Below are positions 24,774 to 34,067 of a stretch of 64,000 bases of DNA, one piece after another. Position numbers and translations under genes: made by a program. The DNA is from Azospirillum sp. TSA2s. GTDB taxonomy: Bacteria > Pseudomonadota > Alphaproteobacteria > Azospirillales > Azospirillaceae. How positions within the stretch are numbered: the first letter of the stretch is position 1; each line of letters starts with the position of its first letter. The stretch spans positions 2,740,607 to 2,804,606 of the forward strand of contig NZ_CP039650.1 in the NCBI RefSeq assembly GCF_004923315.1, given 5' to 3'. Below the pieces are notes generated by a model. It was given only the letters and a program-made list of their open reading frames with translations, ran no database searches and was not told where the DNA came from.

Positions 24774-27386
24774 ATGCGCAAATCGGCCTTTGCGGTTCTG
24801 ATCCTGGTGATCCTCGGCAACATCGCCTTCTGGGCGCTGTGGAACCGTCCGGTGGACGAGCGGTCCTGGGCCGGCGCCATCACCGGCGTCGCCTATACCC
24901 CCTTCCACTCGGACAAGAGCCCGTCGAAGGGCGACAAGGCGTCCGCCGAGGACATCGAACAGGACATGGACGCGCTGGAAGGCGCGGTAAAGGCCGTCCG
25001 GACCTATTCGACCACCGACGGCTCCGAAATGGTGGCGGCCATCGCGGCCAAGCACGGGCTGCCGGTCACCGCCGGCGCCTGGACGACCGGAAAGCCGGAG
25101 ATCGACGAGCCCGAACTGGCCGGCCTGATCAAGCTGGCCCGCGCCAACAGCAACGTGCGCCGCGTCCTGGTCGGCAACGAGGCGATCCTGCGCGCGGACC
25201 TGACCGTCCCGCAGGCCATCGAATACATCAAGCGGGTGAAGAAGAAGGTCAACGTCCCGGTCTCCATCGCCGAGCCGTGGCACGTCTGGCTGAAGAATCC
25301 CGAATTGGCCGACGCGGTCGACTTCCTCGCCGTCCATCTGCTGCCCTATTGGGAAGGCGTACCGGTCGACCAGTCGGTCGATTACGCAATGTTCCGCTAC
25401 AACGAGCTGAAGGCGAAGTTCCCGAACAAACACATCCTGATCGGCGAGATCGGCTGGCCGGCCGACGGACCGTGGCGCCGGGGCGCCGAGGCCAGCCAGG
25501 TCAACCAGGCCAAGTTCATCCGCAACTTCCTGAACGTCGCCGCCCAGAACAAGCTCGACTACTTCATCATGGAGGCCTTCGACCAGCCGTGGAAGCGGGA
25601 GATCGAGGGCACCGCCGGCACCAGCTGGGGCCTGTGGGACTATCAGCGCAACCCGAAGTTCCCGATGATCGGCGGGGTGCACGAGGTCCGCAATTGGGAG
25701 ATCAAGTGCGCCACCGCCATCGCGCTGGGCTTCCTGCCGCTGGTGTTCTTCCTGTGGCGCCGCAGCGACCTGAAGATCGGCGGCCAGATCTTCTACGGCG
25801 CGCTGATCCAGGCGGTGGCCTCCGTCCTTGTCTTCACCGTCAGCGCGGCATCCGCCGCCGGTCTCGCGCTCACCACCGAAATCGCCTGGGGCCTGCTGAT
25901 CTTCTGCCAGCTGGTGCTGTTCGCGGTCATGCTGATCGACGGCATGGAGCTGACGGAGGTCGTCTGGCAGCACAAGTTCAAGCGCAAGTTCATCCCCTGC
26001 TCCGCCGCCCCGCTGCCCAATGCGGCTAAGGTGTCGATTCATGTGCCCTGCTACAACGAGCCGCCGCACATGGTCATGCAGACGCTGGACGCGCTGGCCA
26101 ATCTCGATTACCCGAACTACGAAGTCCTGCTGCTGGACAACAACACCAAGGACCCGGCAGTCTGGCGTCCGATCGAGGAATACTGCAAGAAGCTGGGGCC
26201 GAAGTTCCGCTTCTTCCACCTCGACAACTGGCCGGGCTTCAAGGCCGGTGCGCTGAATTTCGGTCTGGCGCAGACCGCCCCCGACGCCGAACACATCGCC
26301 GTTATCGACAGCGACTATCAGGTCCATCCCGACTGGCTGAAGGCGACGATTCCGCACTTCAACCGGCCGGAGGTCGGCTTCGTCCAGTCGCCGCAGGACT
26401 ATCGCGAGTGGGAACACGACCTGTTCCAACGCATGACCAACTGGGAATATGCCGGCTTCTTCCACATCGGCATGATCCAGCGGAACGAGCGCAACGCGAT
26501 CATCCAGCACGGCACCATGACCATCATCCGCAAGTCGGCCCTGGAAAAGGTCGGCCGCTGGGGCGAGTGGTGCATCACCGAGGACGCCGACCTCGGCCTG
26601 CGCCTGTTCGAGCATGGCTATGAGGCCGTCTATATGCCGGAGAGCTACGGCAAGGGCCTGGTTCCCGACAGCTTCTCCGCCTACAAGACGCAGCGGTTCC
26701 GCTGGGCCTATGGCGCCGTGCAGATCCTGAAGCACCATTGGCGCCAGCTGTCGCCGGGCGCGAAGGAGCTGACGGCCGGCCAGAAGTATCATTTCATCAC
26801 CGGCTGGCTACCCTGGTTCGCCGACGCCGCCCACATGATCTTCGGCATCGCCGGCATCATCTGGTCCATCGGCCTGATGGCCTTCCCGAAATATTTCGAG
26901 TTCCCGCCGAACGTCTTCATGATCCCGACGCTCAGCGTCTTCGCCTTCAAGGTCGGCGCTTCGCTCTGGCTCTACGAGGCGCGGGTGAAGTGCGGCTTCT
27001 GGGACAAGGTCGGGGCGGCGGTGGCCGGCATGGCGCTGACCCACACGGTCGGCCGCGCCATGTGGCTGGGCATCTTCACCTCCGGCCGGCCCTTCGTCCG
27101 TACGCCGAAGTGCGAGAACCAGCCGGCGCTGATGCAGGCCTTCCTGATGGCGCGGGAGGAGTTGGTGCTGCTGGTGTCGCTGTGGGGTGCGGCGCTGGCC
27201 ATCGTCATGGTCTTCGGCCACGAGAACCGCGACGCCTTCATGTGGTCGGGCCTGCTGGTGGTACAGTCGCTGCCCTATCTGGCGGCCTTCATCACCGCGC
27301 TGATCAACGTCTTCCCCACCATCGGCTTCGGCAAGAGCAAGCCGGAAGCCGCCGACGGCGCCGTGAGTGCCGGGGCCGGCGACTGA
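24774..27386 (+). CDS. GH17-GT2 fusion, probable beta-1,3/1,6-glucan synthase
   Basis: An 870-residue membrane protein. After an N-terminal anchor (about residues 5-24), residues 30-300 resemble glycoside hydrolase family 17, with both catalytic Glu motifs visible (LVGNEAIL and LIGEIGWPADG). Transmembrane helices come next, then a processive GT2 domain with IDSDYQVHPDW, TEDADLGLRLF and the QRFRW motif, and a C-terminal helix bundle. This pairing recalls Bradyrhizobium NdvB/NdvC, which make cyclic beta-(1,3),(1,6)-glucans, and azospirilla are reported to make cyclic beta-glucans. The exact product is inferred. ATG 24774 begins the signal anchor; an upstream open frame to 24627 is not credible. 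Confidence 0.85.
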   Translation: MRKSAFAVLILVILGNIAFWALWNRPVDERSWAGAITGVAYTPFHSDKSPSKGDKASAEDIEQDMDALEGAVKAVRTYSTTDGSEMVAAIAAKHGLPVTAGAWTTGKPEIDEPELAGLIKLARANSNVRRVLVGNEAILRADLTVPQAIEYIKRVKKKVNVPVSIAEPWHVWLKNPELADAVDFLAVHLLPYWEGVPVDQSVDYAMFRYNELKAKFPNKHILIGEIGWPADGPWRRGAEASQVNQAKFIRNFLNVAAQNKLDYFIMEAFDQPWKREIEGTAGTSWGLWDYQRNPKFPMIGGVHEVRNWEIKCATAIALGFLPLVFFLWRRSDLKIGGQIFYGALIQAVASVLVFTVSAASAAGLALTTEIAWGLLIFCQLVLFAVMLIDGMELTEVVWQHKFKRKFIPCSAAPLPNAAKVSIHVPCYNEPPHMVMQTLDALANLDYPNYEVLLLDNNTKDPAVWRPIEEYCKKLGPKFRFFHLDNWPGFKAGALNFGLAQTAPDAEHIAVIDSDYQVHPDWLKATIPHFNRPEVGFVQSPQDYREWEHDLFQRMTNWEYAGFFHIGMIQRNERNAIIQHGTMTIIRKSALEKVGRWGEWCITEDADLGLRLFEHGYEAVYMPESYGKGLVPDSFSAYKTQRFRWAYGAVQILKHHWRQLSPGAKELTAGQKYHFITGWLPWFADAAHMIFGIAGIIWSIGLMAFPKYFEFPPNVFMIPTLSVFAFKVGASLWLYEARVKCGFWDKVGAAVAGMALTHTVGRAMWLGIFTSGRPFVRTPKCENQPALMQAFLMAREELVLLVSLWGAALAIVMVFGHENRDAFMWSGLLVVQSLPYLAAFITALINVFPTIGFGKSKPEAADGAVSAGAGD

Positions 27387-27395
27387 CCAATGGGG

Positions 27396-27427
27396 GCCGG
27401 CGCTTTCGCATTGACGAAAGCGCCGGC
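27396..27427 (+). terminator. 13-bp stem-loop after the glucan synthase gene
   Basis: GCCGGCGCTTTCG (27396-27408) pairs perfectly with CGAAAGCGCCGGC (27415-27427) across a 6-base loop, 9 bases past the stop. No T tract follows, so termination may be incomplete. Confidence 0.65.
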
Positions 27428-27474
27428 TCTGCCAGACTTGACCGCCAGGGAGAACCAAACCCGGGAGGCGGCTC

Positions 27475-28050
27475 ATGTCCGGCAATCTCACCTCCGGGCG
27501 CGGCATCGGCCCGCCGGAGTTCAGCGTCCGCACCACTGCAGGCGTCGAGCGGAGCGGCAACGCCACCGACCGCAACAGCCGTCGCAACCCCCGCCAGGAA
27601 CGGCACGACCGCGAGCAGGAGCGGCGTGACCACAACCCGCCCAACCCGCAGCGCCGCCGCCTCTATGACCTTCTGTTCGACGAGGTCGACCAGTTCGACG
27701 GGTTGGACGAGCGTCAGCGGACAAGGCTGAAGGACAATCTCCGGAGCCATCTGTCCAGCCGAGCACCGCCACCCCCGGCCGCTCCACCCCCGGTCCACCA
27801 TGACGAAGAGGCGCTGGCCGAAGCCCTGCTGAAGGATCCGGCGGCAGAGGTCCCCGTCGATCCGGAGCACATCGTCCAGGCTGCAATCGCCGCCGCACCG
27901 GAGTTGGATCCGGAAACCGCGCGGCTGGCCGAACAACTGCGCGACTGCCTATCCCGCAACAGCGACCGCGCGCGCAAGGTGGCGGTCTACCTGCACCTGC
28001 TGCTGACGCTGGAGGGAGCCTTCCGGCCGCATATGGTGGTGGATGTGTAG
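27475..28050 (+). CDS. Protein of unknown function with disordered N-terminus
   Basis: A 191-residue protein. Residues 1-60 are Arg/Asn/Gln-rich and likely disordered. Residues about 60-90 hold a helical segment (RRRLYDLLFDEVDQFDGLDE), followed by a Pro-rich linker and a C-terminal helical part ending VYLHLLLTLEGAFRPHMVVDV. No signal peptide or transmembrane helix. GGGAGG lies 9 bases before the ATG. It follows the glucan synthase by 88 bases across a hairpin, so a functional link is possible but unproven. Confidence 0.65.
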   Translation: MSGNLTSGRGIGPPEFSVRTTAGVERSGNATDRNSRRNPRQERHDREQERRDHNPPNPQRRRLYDLLFDEVDQFDGLDERQRTRLKDNLRSHLSSRAPPPPAAPPPVHHDEEALAEALLKDPAAEVPVDPEHIVQAAIAAAPELDPETARLAEQLRDCLSRNSDRARKVAVYLHLLLTLEGAFRPHMVVDV

Positions 28051-28082
28051 GTGTGGCGTTGGTGAGGTGTTGGCTGGCTGAT

Positions 28083-28205
28083 GCCCCCTCCCCATCCCTC
28101 CCCCTCTTCGAGGGAGAGGGGGCAGGACGCTTGGCGACGTAGGTTATTCGTGAAGCCGCGGAGTTCCCTCTCCCACCGAAGGTGGGGGAGGGTTAGGGAG
28201 GGGGC
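28083..28205. repeat. Palindromic intergenic repeat, family B, copy 2
   Basis: A 123-bp element with the same termini and central GGACGCTTG and CGGAGTTCCCTCTCCC segments as copy 1 at 23719-23840. Same orientation. It is located between convergent genes, just before the recA terminator. Confidence 0.85.
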
Positions 28206-28238
28206 ATTTGCCTTCCGCAACTCCATACCCCCCAAACA

Positions 28239-28276
28239 GAAAAGCCCCGCCTCCCTTGCGGAAGGCGGGGCTTTTC
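28239..28276 (-). terminator. Terminator of recA
   Basis: GAAAAGCCCCGCCT (28239-28252) is the exact reverse complement of AGGCGGGGCTTTTC (28263-28276). On the minus strand the stem runs into TTTT, a good intrinsic terminator 22 bases after the recA stop; it is symmetrical and may act both ways. Confidence 0.9.
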
Positions 28277-28298
28277 AACCCACATACCCTACTAAGCC

Positions 28299-29378
28299 TC
28301 ACTCCGGAGTGGAGGCTTCGCCGTCGGCTTCCGGGGTGCCCATCATCGCATCGGCGACCAGACCGGCGTTGCCGCGGATCTTGGCCTCGATCGCGTCGGC
28401 CATCTCGGGATTGTTGCGCAGATAGGTCTTGGCGTTCTCGCGACCCTGGCCGATGCGGGTGCCGTCATAGCTGAACCACGCGCCCGACTTGTCGACCACG
28501 CCGGCTTGGATGCCGAGATCGAGCAGTTCGCCCACCTTCGACACGCCCTCGCCGTACATGATGTCGAACTCGACCACGCGGAACGGCGGGGCCATCTTGT
28601 TCTTCACCACCTTGACGCGGGTCTGGTTGCCGACGACGGTGTCGCGGTCCTTGATCGAGCCGATGCGGCGGATGTCGAGACGGACGGAGGCGTAGAACTT
28701 CAGCGCGTTGCCGCCGGTCGTCGTCTCCGGATTGCCGAACATCACGCCGATCTTCAGGCGGATCTGGTTGATGAAGATCACCAGGCAGTTCGACTTGGAG
28801 ATCGAGCCGGTCAGCTTGCGCAGAGCCTGGCTCATCAGGCGGGCGTGCAGGCCGACATGGCTGTCGCCCATCTCGCCTTCCAGTTCGGCGCGCGGCACCA
28901 GCGCGGCGACCGAGTCGACCACCAGCACGTCGATGGCGCCGGAACGCACCAGCGTGTCGGCGATCTCCAGCGCCTGCTCGCCGGCGTCCGGCTGGGAGAT
29001 CAGCAACTCGTCGATGTTGACGCCCAGCTTGCGGGCATAGGACGGGTCGAGCGCGTGCTCGGCATCGACGAAGGCGCAGGTGCCGCCGGCCTTCTGGGCC
29101 TGGGCGATGGCGTGCAGCGCCAGCGTGGTCTTGCCCGAGCTTTCCGGCCCGTAGATTTCGACGATGCGGCCCTTCGGCAGGCCACCGATGCCCAGCGCGA
29201 TATCGAGACCCAGGGAGCCGGTGGAGATGACCTCCGTCTCGACCAAGTTCTCACGGGCGCCAAGCTTCATGATCGAGCCCTTGCCGAACGCGCGTTCGAT
29301 CTGGCTCAGGGCGGCATCGAGCGCCTTCTGCTTGTCCATGGAATCCTTCTCGACCAAACGAAGCTGTGCGGACGACAT
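28299..29378 (-). CDS. recA: Recombinase A
   Basis: A 359-residue protein with all RecA hallmarks: Walker A GPESSGKTT, VFINQIRLKIGVMFGNPETTTGG, the L1/L2 loops and an acidic C-terminus. It forms ATP-dependent filaments on single-stranded DNA for strand exchange and triggers LexA autocleavage. ATG 29378 has GAGAGGGG about 8 bases upstream. A second ATG at 29339 (MDKQKALDAALSQIERAFG) has AGAAGGA 5 bases upstream and could also be used; it would remove 13 residues before the usual family core. A candidate LexA site lies at 29434-29448. Confidence 0.98.
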   Translation of the reverse strand: MSSAQLRLVEKDSMDKQKALDAALSQIERAFGKGSIMKLGARENLVETEVISTGSLGLDIALGIGGLPKGRIVEIYGPESSGKTTLALHAIAQAQKAGGTCAFVDAEHALDPSYARKLGVNIDELLISQPDAGEQALEIADTLVRSGAIDVLVVDSVAALVPRAELEGEMGDSHVGLHARLMSQALRKLTGSISKSNCLVIFINQIRLKIGVMFGNPETTTGGNALKFYASVRLDIRRIGSIKDRDTVVGNQTRVKVVKNKMAPPFRVVEFDIMYGEGVSKVGELLDLGIQAGVVDKSGAWFSYDGTRIGQGRENAKTYLRNNPEMADAIEAKIRGNAGLVADAMMGTPEADGEASTPE

Positions 29379-29433
29379 GCCCGGTACCCCTCTCTTAGAA
29401 CACACGGTCGGCGCTCTTGCAACGAGGCTGAAT

Positions 29434-29448
29434 GTACTCTCTTCGTTC
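29434..29448 (-). promoter_or_regulatory. Candidate LexA (SOS) box upstream of recA
   Basis: The plus strand reads GTAC-N7-GTTC (29434-29448). The alphaproteobacterial LexA consensus is GTTC-N7-GTTC or GAAC-N7-GAAC, so this differs by one base. It lies 56 bases before the preferred recA start, a suitable place for repression. The match is imperfect and could be chance. Confidence 0.4.
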
Positions 29449-29530
29449 TCGTTTGCAAGGACTGATGTTGCCTGTGCGTTCCTATTTTACGGGGTATGTC
29501 CGGGCATGCCGTTGCGGGCGGATTCGCCCC

Positions 29531-32095
29531 TCACCGACCGTCACGGATGACCTCCTTCACCTTGGAGGCCAGCTGTTTCAGCGAGAAGGGCTTGGGCAGG
29601 AAATGGGCGACTTCGACGCCGTCGATCTCGCCCAGACGGTCCTCGGCATAGCCGGAGATGAAGATCACCCGCATTTCCGGGCGCAGCTTGCGGACGTGAC
29701 GGGCGAGCGTCGGGCCATCCATCTGCGGCATCACCACGTCGGTGATCAGCAGGTCGATGGAAGCGCCGTTGGTCTCGATCTGCTGCAGCGCCGCCTCGCC
29801 GTTCTTGGCCTCCAGCACCTGATAGCCCTTGTTGCGCAGCGCACGGGCGGAGAAGACGCGCACGGCGTCCTCGTCCTCAACCAGCAGGATGGTGCCGGTG
29901 CCGGTCAGGTCGCTGCCGCGCCGCTCGCGCGGTTCGGCGGTATCGACCGGGCGCAGTTCGCCCTGGTGGTGCGGCAGCAGGATGGTGAAGGTCGTGCCCT
30001 CCCCCACCGCCGAATCGACCAGCACGAAGCCGCCGGTCTGCCGGACGATGCCGTACACCGTCGACAGGCCGAGCCCGGTACCCGACCCGACCTCCTTGGT
30101 CGTGTAGAAGGGCTCGAAGATGCGCTGCAGATTCTCCCGCGCGATGCCGCAGCCGGTGTCGATCACCTCGATGGAGACATAGCTGCCGGGCGGGATCGTC
30201 TCATGCTCCCGCCGTTCCGGCTGGCTGACGACGTAGTTGGTGGTGTTGATGGTCAGCTTGCCGCCGCCGGCCATGGCGTCGCGGGCATTGACCACCAGAT
30301 TGATGATGACCTGCTCCAGCTGGTTCTGGTCGACCTTGACCAGCCCCAGGTCGCGGCCGTGGATCATCTTCAGTTCGATGTTCTCGCCGATCAGCCGGCG
30401 CAGCAGGTTCGCCAATTCGGCCAGCACGTCGGTCACGTTGATGACGCGCGGCTGCAAGGTCTGCTGGCGCGAGAAGGCCAGCAGCTGCCGCACGAGGTTG
30501 GCGGCGCGGTTGGCGTTCTGCTTGATCTGCATGATGTCGCTGAAGGACTGGTCGCCCGGCTTGTGCCGCAGAAGCAGCAGGTCGCAGAAGCCGATCATCG
30601 CCGTCAGCAGATTGTTGAAGTCGTGCGCCACGCCGCCGGCCAACTGGCCGACCGCCTGCATCTTCTGCGACTGGGCGAACTGTGCCTCCAGACTCTTGCG
30701 CTCGGTCATGTCGATGAAGTGCAGGATCAGGCCGACCCCATCCGCCCGACTGCCATCCGCCTTTCCGCCATCCGTGCGGCTATCCGTCCGTACCGGGTTG
30801 GCGAGGCGCCGGGCATAGAGCTGGGCCGTCAGTTCCCGCCCGCCGGACAGCCGCACCTCCAGAGGGTGGGCAGGGTCGGCGCCGCCCTGCACGGATTTCA
30901 GCCGCGCGGTCACCGCCTCGCGCTCCGCCGGGACGATCAGGTCGGCCATCGGGCGGTTGATGACGCTGCCGGCCTCGCTGCCGATCAGCGCCAGGAAGGC
31001 CTCGTTGCATTCGGTCAGCTGGCCGGTCTCGTTGACCAGGGCGATCCCGATCGGCGCGTCTTCGAAAAAGCGCTGGAAGCGCTGTTCGGACTGGCGCAGG
31101 GCCTCCTGCCATTCCCGTTCGGGCGACAGGTCGCGCACGACCGACCGGGTGTGGATGGTGCCGTCGTCGGCCCGCACCACGCTCTGCGCCACAGCAACCT
31201 GGAAACGCCGGCCGCGCAGCCCCACCATGGTCAGTTCGCCGCGCTGCTCGCCGCCACCGTGATCGAACAGGTCGAAGGGGGCCGCGGAGACCGGGGGCAC
31301 GGCCAGAATGCCGTGCAGCCGCGATTCGCCGTCGGTCAGATCGCCGGGTGCCGCCTCCAGCCATTGCGCCAGTGTGGCGTTGACGAACAGGAAATGGCCG
31401 TTCTGATCGACCGAGAAGAAGCCGACCGGCGCATGCTCCATGAAGTCGGCCAGCTTGGCCTGCTCGCGCAGCATGACATGCTCAAGCTCCCACCGCGCGG
31501 TGATGTCCTCGATCCGCCAATGGACGGAACCGGGGAAGCCGGCGACCGGCTGCCCCTGCACCTTGCGCCACTCCGGCGGGCGGTTGTCCAGCGCCGGGAT
31601 CGCCAGCTCGGCCGAAGCGGCGGCACCGGCCCTCACCCGCTCGCGCAGGCGGCGGAATTCACGCGCGCTGTCGGGGTCGCCGGAAAACTGGCGCGCCAGG
31701 GCGTCCAGCGGCCGTTCGCCGCGGCGCCAGCCCGCGAGTTCGCGGAAGGCGGCATTGACGAACACCACCTCGTCGGCCCCGTCGCAGACCAACTGCCCGG
31801 CCGGCATCCCTTCCAGCGCCCCGCTCAGCAGCGCGCCGATCCGCGCCGACCGCCGCACCACCGAGACGCTTCGGCCGATCAGCAGCGCCACGCCCGCCGC
31901 CGCCAGCCCGGCGCCCAGCCAGCCGACTTCGTCGCGGTCCAGCAGCAGGCCAGCGGCCAGCACCAGCAGCCCGGCCGGCGCCAGCGCATATTGGATGAGC
32001 ATCAGCACTCCGCCGGACGACGCCCGGTGGTTCGCTGCATTGCGTGCGGTGTCGGCAAGGGAAGTTGTGTCGTCCACCAATACTCCAAACCCCAC
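29531..32095 (-). CDS. cckA: Hybrid histidine kinase CckA (cell-cycle control)
   Basis: An 854-residue membrane hybrid kinase: two N-terminal transmembrane helices (about residues 33-75), several PAS-type sensor regions (about 90-460), an HK core with H491 in the HDFNNLL motif, ATP-binding N, G1 and G2 boxes (NLVVNARDAM, DTGCGIA, GSGTGLGLSTVYGI), and a receiver domain with phospho-acceptor D786 in LLITDVVMPQMDG. The HDFNN box and layout match CckA, which phosphorylates CtrA via ChpT in alphaproteobacteria and affects motility and the cell cycle. Residues about 436-453 are an imperfect repeat of RTDS/RTDGG/KADGS units. Location beside flagellar genes is usual. Confidence 0.93.
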   Translation of the reverse strand: MGFGVLVDDTTSLADTARNAANHRASSGGVLMLIQYALAPAGLLVLAAGLLLDRDEVGWLGAGLAAAGVALLIGRSVSVVRRSARIGALLSGALEGMPAGQLVCDGADEVVFVNAAFRELAGWRRGERPLDALARQFSGDPDSAREFRRLRERVRAGAAASAELAIPALDNRPPEWRKVQGQPVAGFPGSVHWRIEDITARWELEHVMLREQAKLADFMEHAPVGFFSVDQNGHFLFVNATLAQWLEAAPGDLTDGESRLHGILAVPPVSAAPFDLFDHGGGEQRGELTMVGLRGRRFQVAVAQSVVRADDGTIHTRSVVRDLSPEREWQEALRQSEQRFQRFFEDAPIGIALVNETGQLTECNEAFLALIGSEAGSVINRPMADLIVPAEREAVTARLKSVQGGADPAHPLEVRLSGGRELTAQLYARRLANPVRTDSRTDGGKADGSRADGVGLILHFIDMTERKSLEAQFAQSQKMQAVGQLAGGVAHDFNNLLTAMIGFCDLLLLRHKPGDQSFSDIMQIKQNANRAANLVRQLLAFSRQQTLQPRVINVTDVLAELANLLRRLIGENIELKMIHGRDLGLVKVDQNQLEQVIINLVVNARDAMAGGGKLTINTTNYVVSQPERREHETIPPGSYVSIEVIDTGCGIARENLQRIFEPFYTTKEVGSGTGLGLSTVYGIVRQTGGFVLVDSAVGEGTTFTILLPHHQGELRPVDTAEPRERRGSDLTGTGTILLVEDEDAVRVFSARALRNKGYQVLEAKNGEAALQQIETNGASIDLLITDVVMPQMDGPTLARHVRKLRPEMRVIFISGYAEDRLGEIDGVEVAHFLPKPFSLKQLASKVKEVIRDGR

Positions 32096-32207
32096 ACGGT
32101 CTTCCTGGGAGTTGCCCCGGACTGGATGTTACCGGCCGGGCATCTCCGTCGCGCCACCTGCGATGGTCGGCCGCTCCACCGGTCCCGTCAACCGTTACGG
32201 AGCCGGA

Positions 32208-33284
32208 TCAGTTGCGCAGCGCCCGCCCTTTGAGCTTGAAGACATAGGTAATGACTTCGGCGACCGCCCGATAGTGCTCGGACGGAACTTCTTCGTCGAT
32301 ATCGCAAGCGGCATAGAGCGCACGGGCGAGGGGCGGGTTTTCTATGACCGGAACATTGTTCGATTCGGCGATCTCGCGAATCTTGAAGGCGACCTGGTCG
32401 ACGCCCTTCGCCAGGACCATCGGCGCGCCCATCTGGGTCGGGTCGTATTTCAGCGCGACCGCGAAGTGGGTCGGGTTGGTGACCACCACGTCGGCGTTCG
32501 GCACCGCGGCCATCATGCGCTTGCGCGCGCGCTCGAACCGGATCTGCCGGATGCGGCCCTTGACGACGGGATCGCCTTCCTGCTGCTTGTGCTCGTCCTT
32601 CACCTCCTGCTTGGTCATCTTCATCTTCTTGTCGAACTGCTGCTTCTGCCACAGGAAGTCCCCGGCGGCGATGAAGGTGAGGACCACCAGGACCCAGATC
32701 AGCAGCCGGTGGGCCAGCCCGTCCATCTGCAGCAGCATGGTGACGATGTCGATGCCGATATAGGCCTCGATTCCGCCGAACATCGGCACCAGCGCCATGT
32801 AGGCGACGCCACCGACCACCGCCAGCTTGACGATGCTCTTCAGCAGTTCCACCCCCTGGTTGGCCTTGAACATGTTCATCAGGCCGGGCAGCGGGTTCAG
32901 CTTGCTGAACTTCGGGGAGATCAGTTCCCAGGAGACGTGGAAACCGGTCTGCCCGATGGTCGACACCACGCCCGCCACCACGAACAGCAGGATGGGCAGC
33001 CACAGCGCCCACATGACGTCGCGCATCACCCGGAACAGCAGCGCGCCGACCCCGGCCCTGTCGAAGGTGAACTGGTCCAGATTCTCGAAATAGTAATTCA
33101 GCCGGAACACCAGCCCCTTCAGGGTGCCGGGGAGGATGGAGACCAGCACCACCAGCATCGCCGCGACCATCAACCAGTTCGCGGCCTCGCGGGTCATCGC
33201 GAACTGGCCCTGTTTGTGGGCCTCGTCGAGTTTCTTGGATGTCGGGTCCTCTGTTTTGGAGGACTCGTCCGCCTCTTCCGACAC
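32208..33284 (-). CDS. flhB: Flagellar export apparatus protein FlhB
   Basis: A 358-residue protein with a charged N-terminus (EADESSKTEDPTSKKLDEAHKQGQ), four transmembrane helices and a cytoplasmic domain with the self-cleaving NPTH motif at residues 270-273. FlhB switches export specificity from rod/hook to filament subunits. Length and motif position match E. coli FlhB. It is the last gene of the flgB-flgC-fliE-fliQ-fliR-flhB operon, 12 bases after fliR. Confidence 0.97.
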   Translation of the reverse strand: MSEEADESSKTEDPTSKKLDEAHKQGQFAMTREAANWLMVAAMLVVLVSILPGTLKGLVFRLNYYFENLDQFTFDRAGVGALLFRVMRDVMWALWLPILLFVVAGVVSTIGQTGFHVSWELISPKFSKLNPLPGLMNMFKANQGVELLKSIVKLAVVGGVAYMALVPMFGGIEAYIGIDIVTMLLQMDGLAHRLLIWVLVVLTFIAAGDFLWQKQQFDKKMKMTKQEVKDEHKQQEGDPVVKGRIRQIRFERARKRMMAAVPNADVVVTNPTHFAVALKYDPTQMGAPMVLAKGVDQVAFKIREIAESNNVPVIENPPLARALYAACDIDEEVPSEHYRAVAEVITYVFKLKGRALRN

Positions 33285-33296
33285 GGGCGTCCCCCT

Positions 33297-34067
33297 CTAC
33301 AGCGGCTTCAGGAATTCGATGAAGGTCGATTCGAAGCGCGACAGCCAGAACAGCATCATCGCGCCCAGCGTCAGCGCGAACATGAACAGGCCCAGCAGCA
33401 CCTGGACCGAGGTGAACAGCTGGAACACCTGCACCTGCGGCGCCAGCTTGTTCAGCAATCCCAGCGCCAGCGCGAACAGCATGCCGGTGATCAGGAAGGG
33501 GGCGGACATCTGTACCCCCAACATGAAGCTTTTCGAGACCAGTTGCCCGACCACGTTCGCCATGTCGTCGATCGGGATCGCCGCCCCCGGTGTGAAGGTG
33601 GCGTAGCTGTCGACCACCGCCATGATCAGCAGATGATGCAGGTCGGTGACGAAAATCAGAAGCAGCCCCAGCCAGCCCATCAGCGAGCCGGGCAGAGAGC
33701 CCGACGTCGCCAGCGCCGGGTTGAAGATCTGCGCGTTGGCGAGGCCGCTCTGCAGGCTGATGATGGTGCCGGCGACCTCCAGCGCGCCCATCAGCAGCCG
33801 GGCGATGGTGCCGAGGAAAATCCCTACCGTCATCTCGCCGGCGGCCAGCACCATCAGTTGGAACGGACTGCCGGGCATCGGCGGCAGCATCGGCCGGATC
33901 GCCGGCGCCACCAGCGTGCTGACCGCCAGCGCGAACAACAGGCGCATGCGGGTGGGAACGAAGGCGTCGCCGATGGTGGGCATCACGCTGAAGGCGGTGC
34001 CGACCCGCATGAAGACCAACATCCAGACGAAGATCTGCTCGCCCAGAAGCTGCTGCAGGACGTTCAT
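33297..34067 (-). CDS. fliR: Flagellar export apparatus protein FliR
   Basis: A 256-residue membrane protein of the expected size with about six helices and family motifs such as FMRVGTAFSVMPTIGD near the start and PFLITGMLFALALGLLNKLAPQ late in the sequence. It is part of the FliP5Q4R1 export gate. Start and fliQ stop overlap as ATGA. Confidence 0.96.
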   Translation of the reverse strand: MNVLQQLLGEQIFVWMLVFMRVGTAFSVMPTIGDAFVPTRMRLLFALAVSTLVAPAIRPMLPPMPGSPFQLMVLAAGEMTVGIFLGTIARLLMGALEVAGTIISLQSGLANAQIFNPALATSGSLPGSLMGWLGLLLIFVTDLHHLLIMAVVDSYATFTPGAAIPIDDMANVVGQLVSKSFMLGVQMSAPFLITGMLFALALGLLNKLAPQVQVFQLFTSVQVLLGLFMFALTLGAMMLFWLSRFESTFIEFLKPL

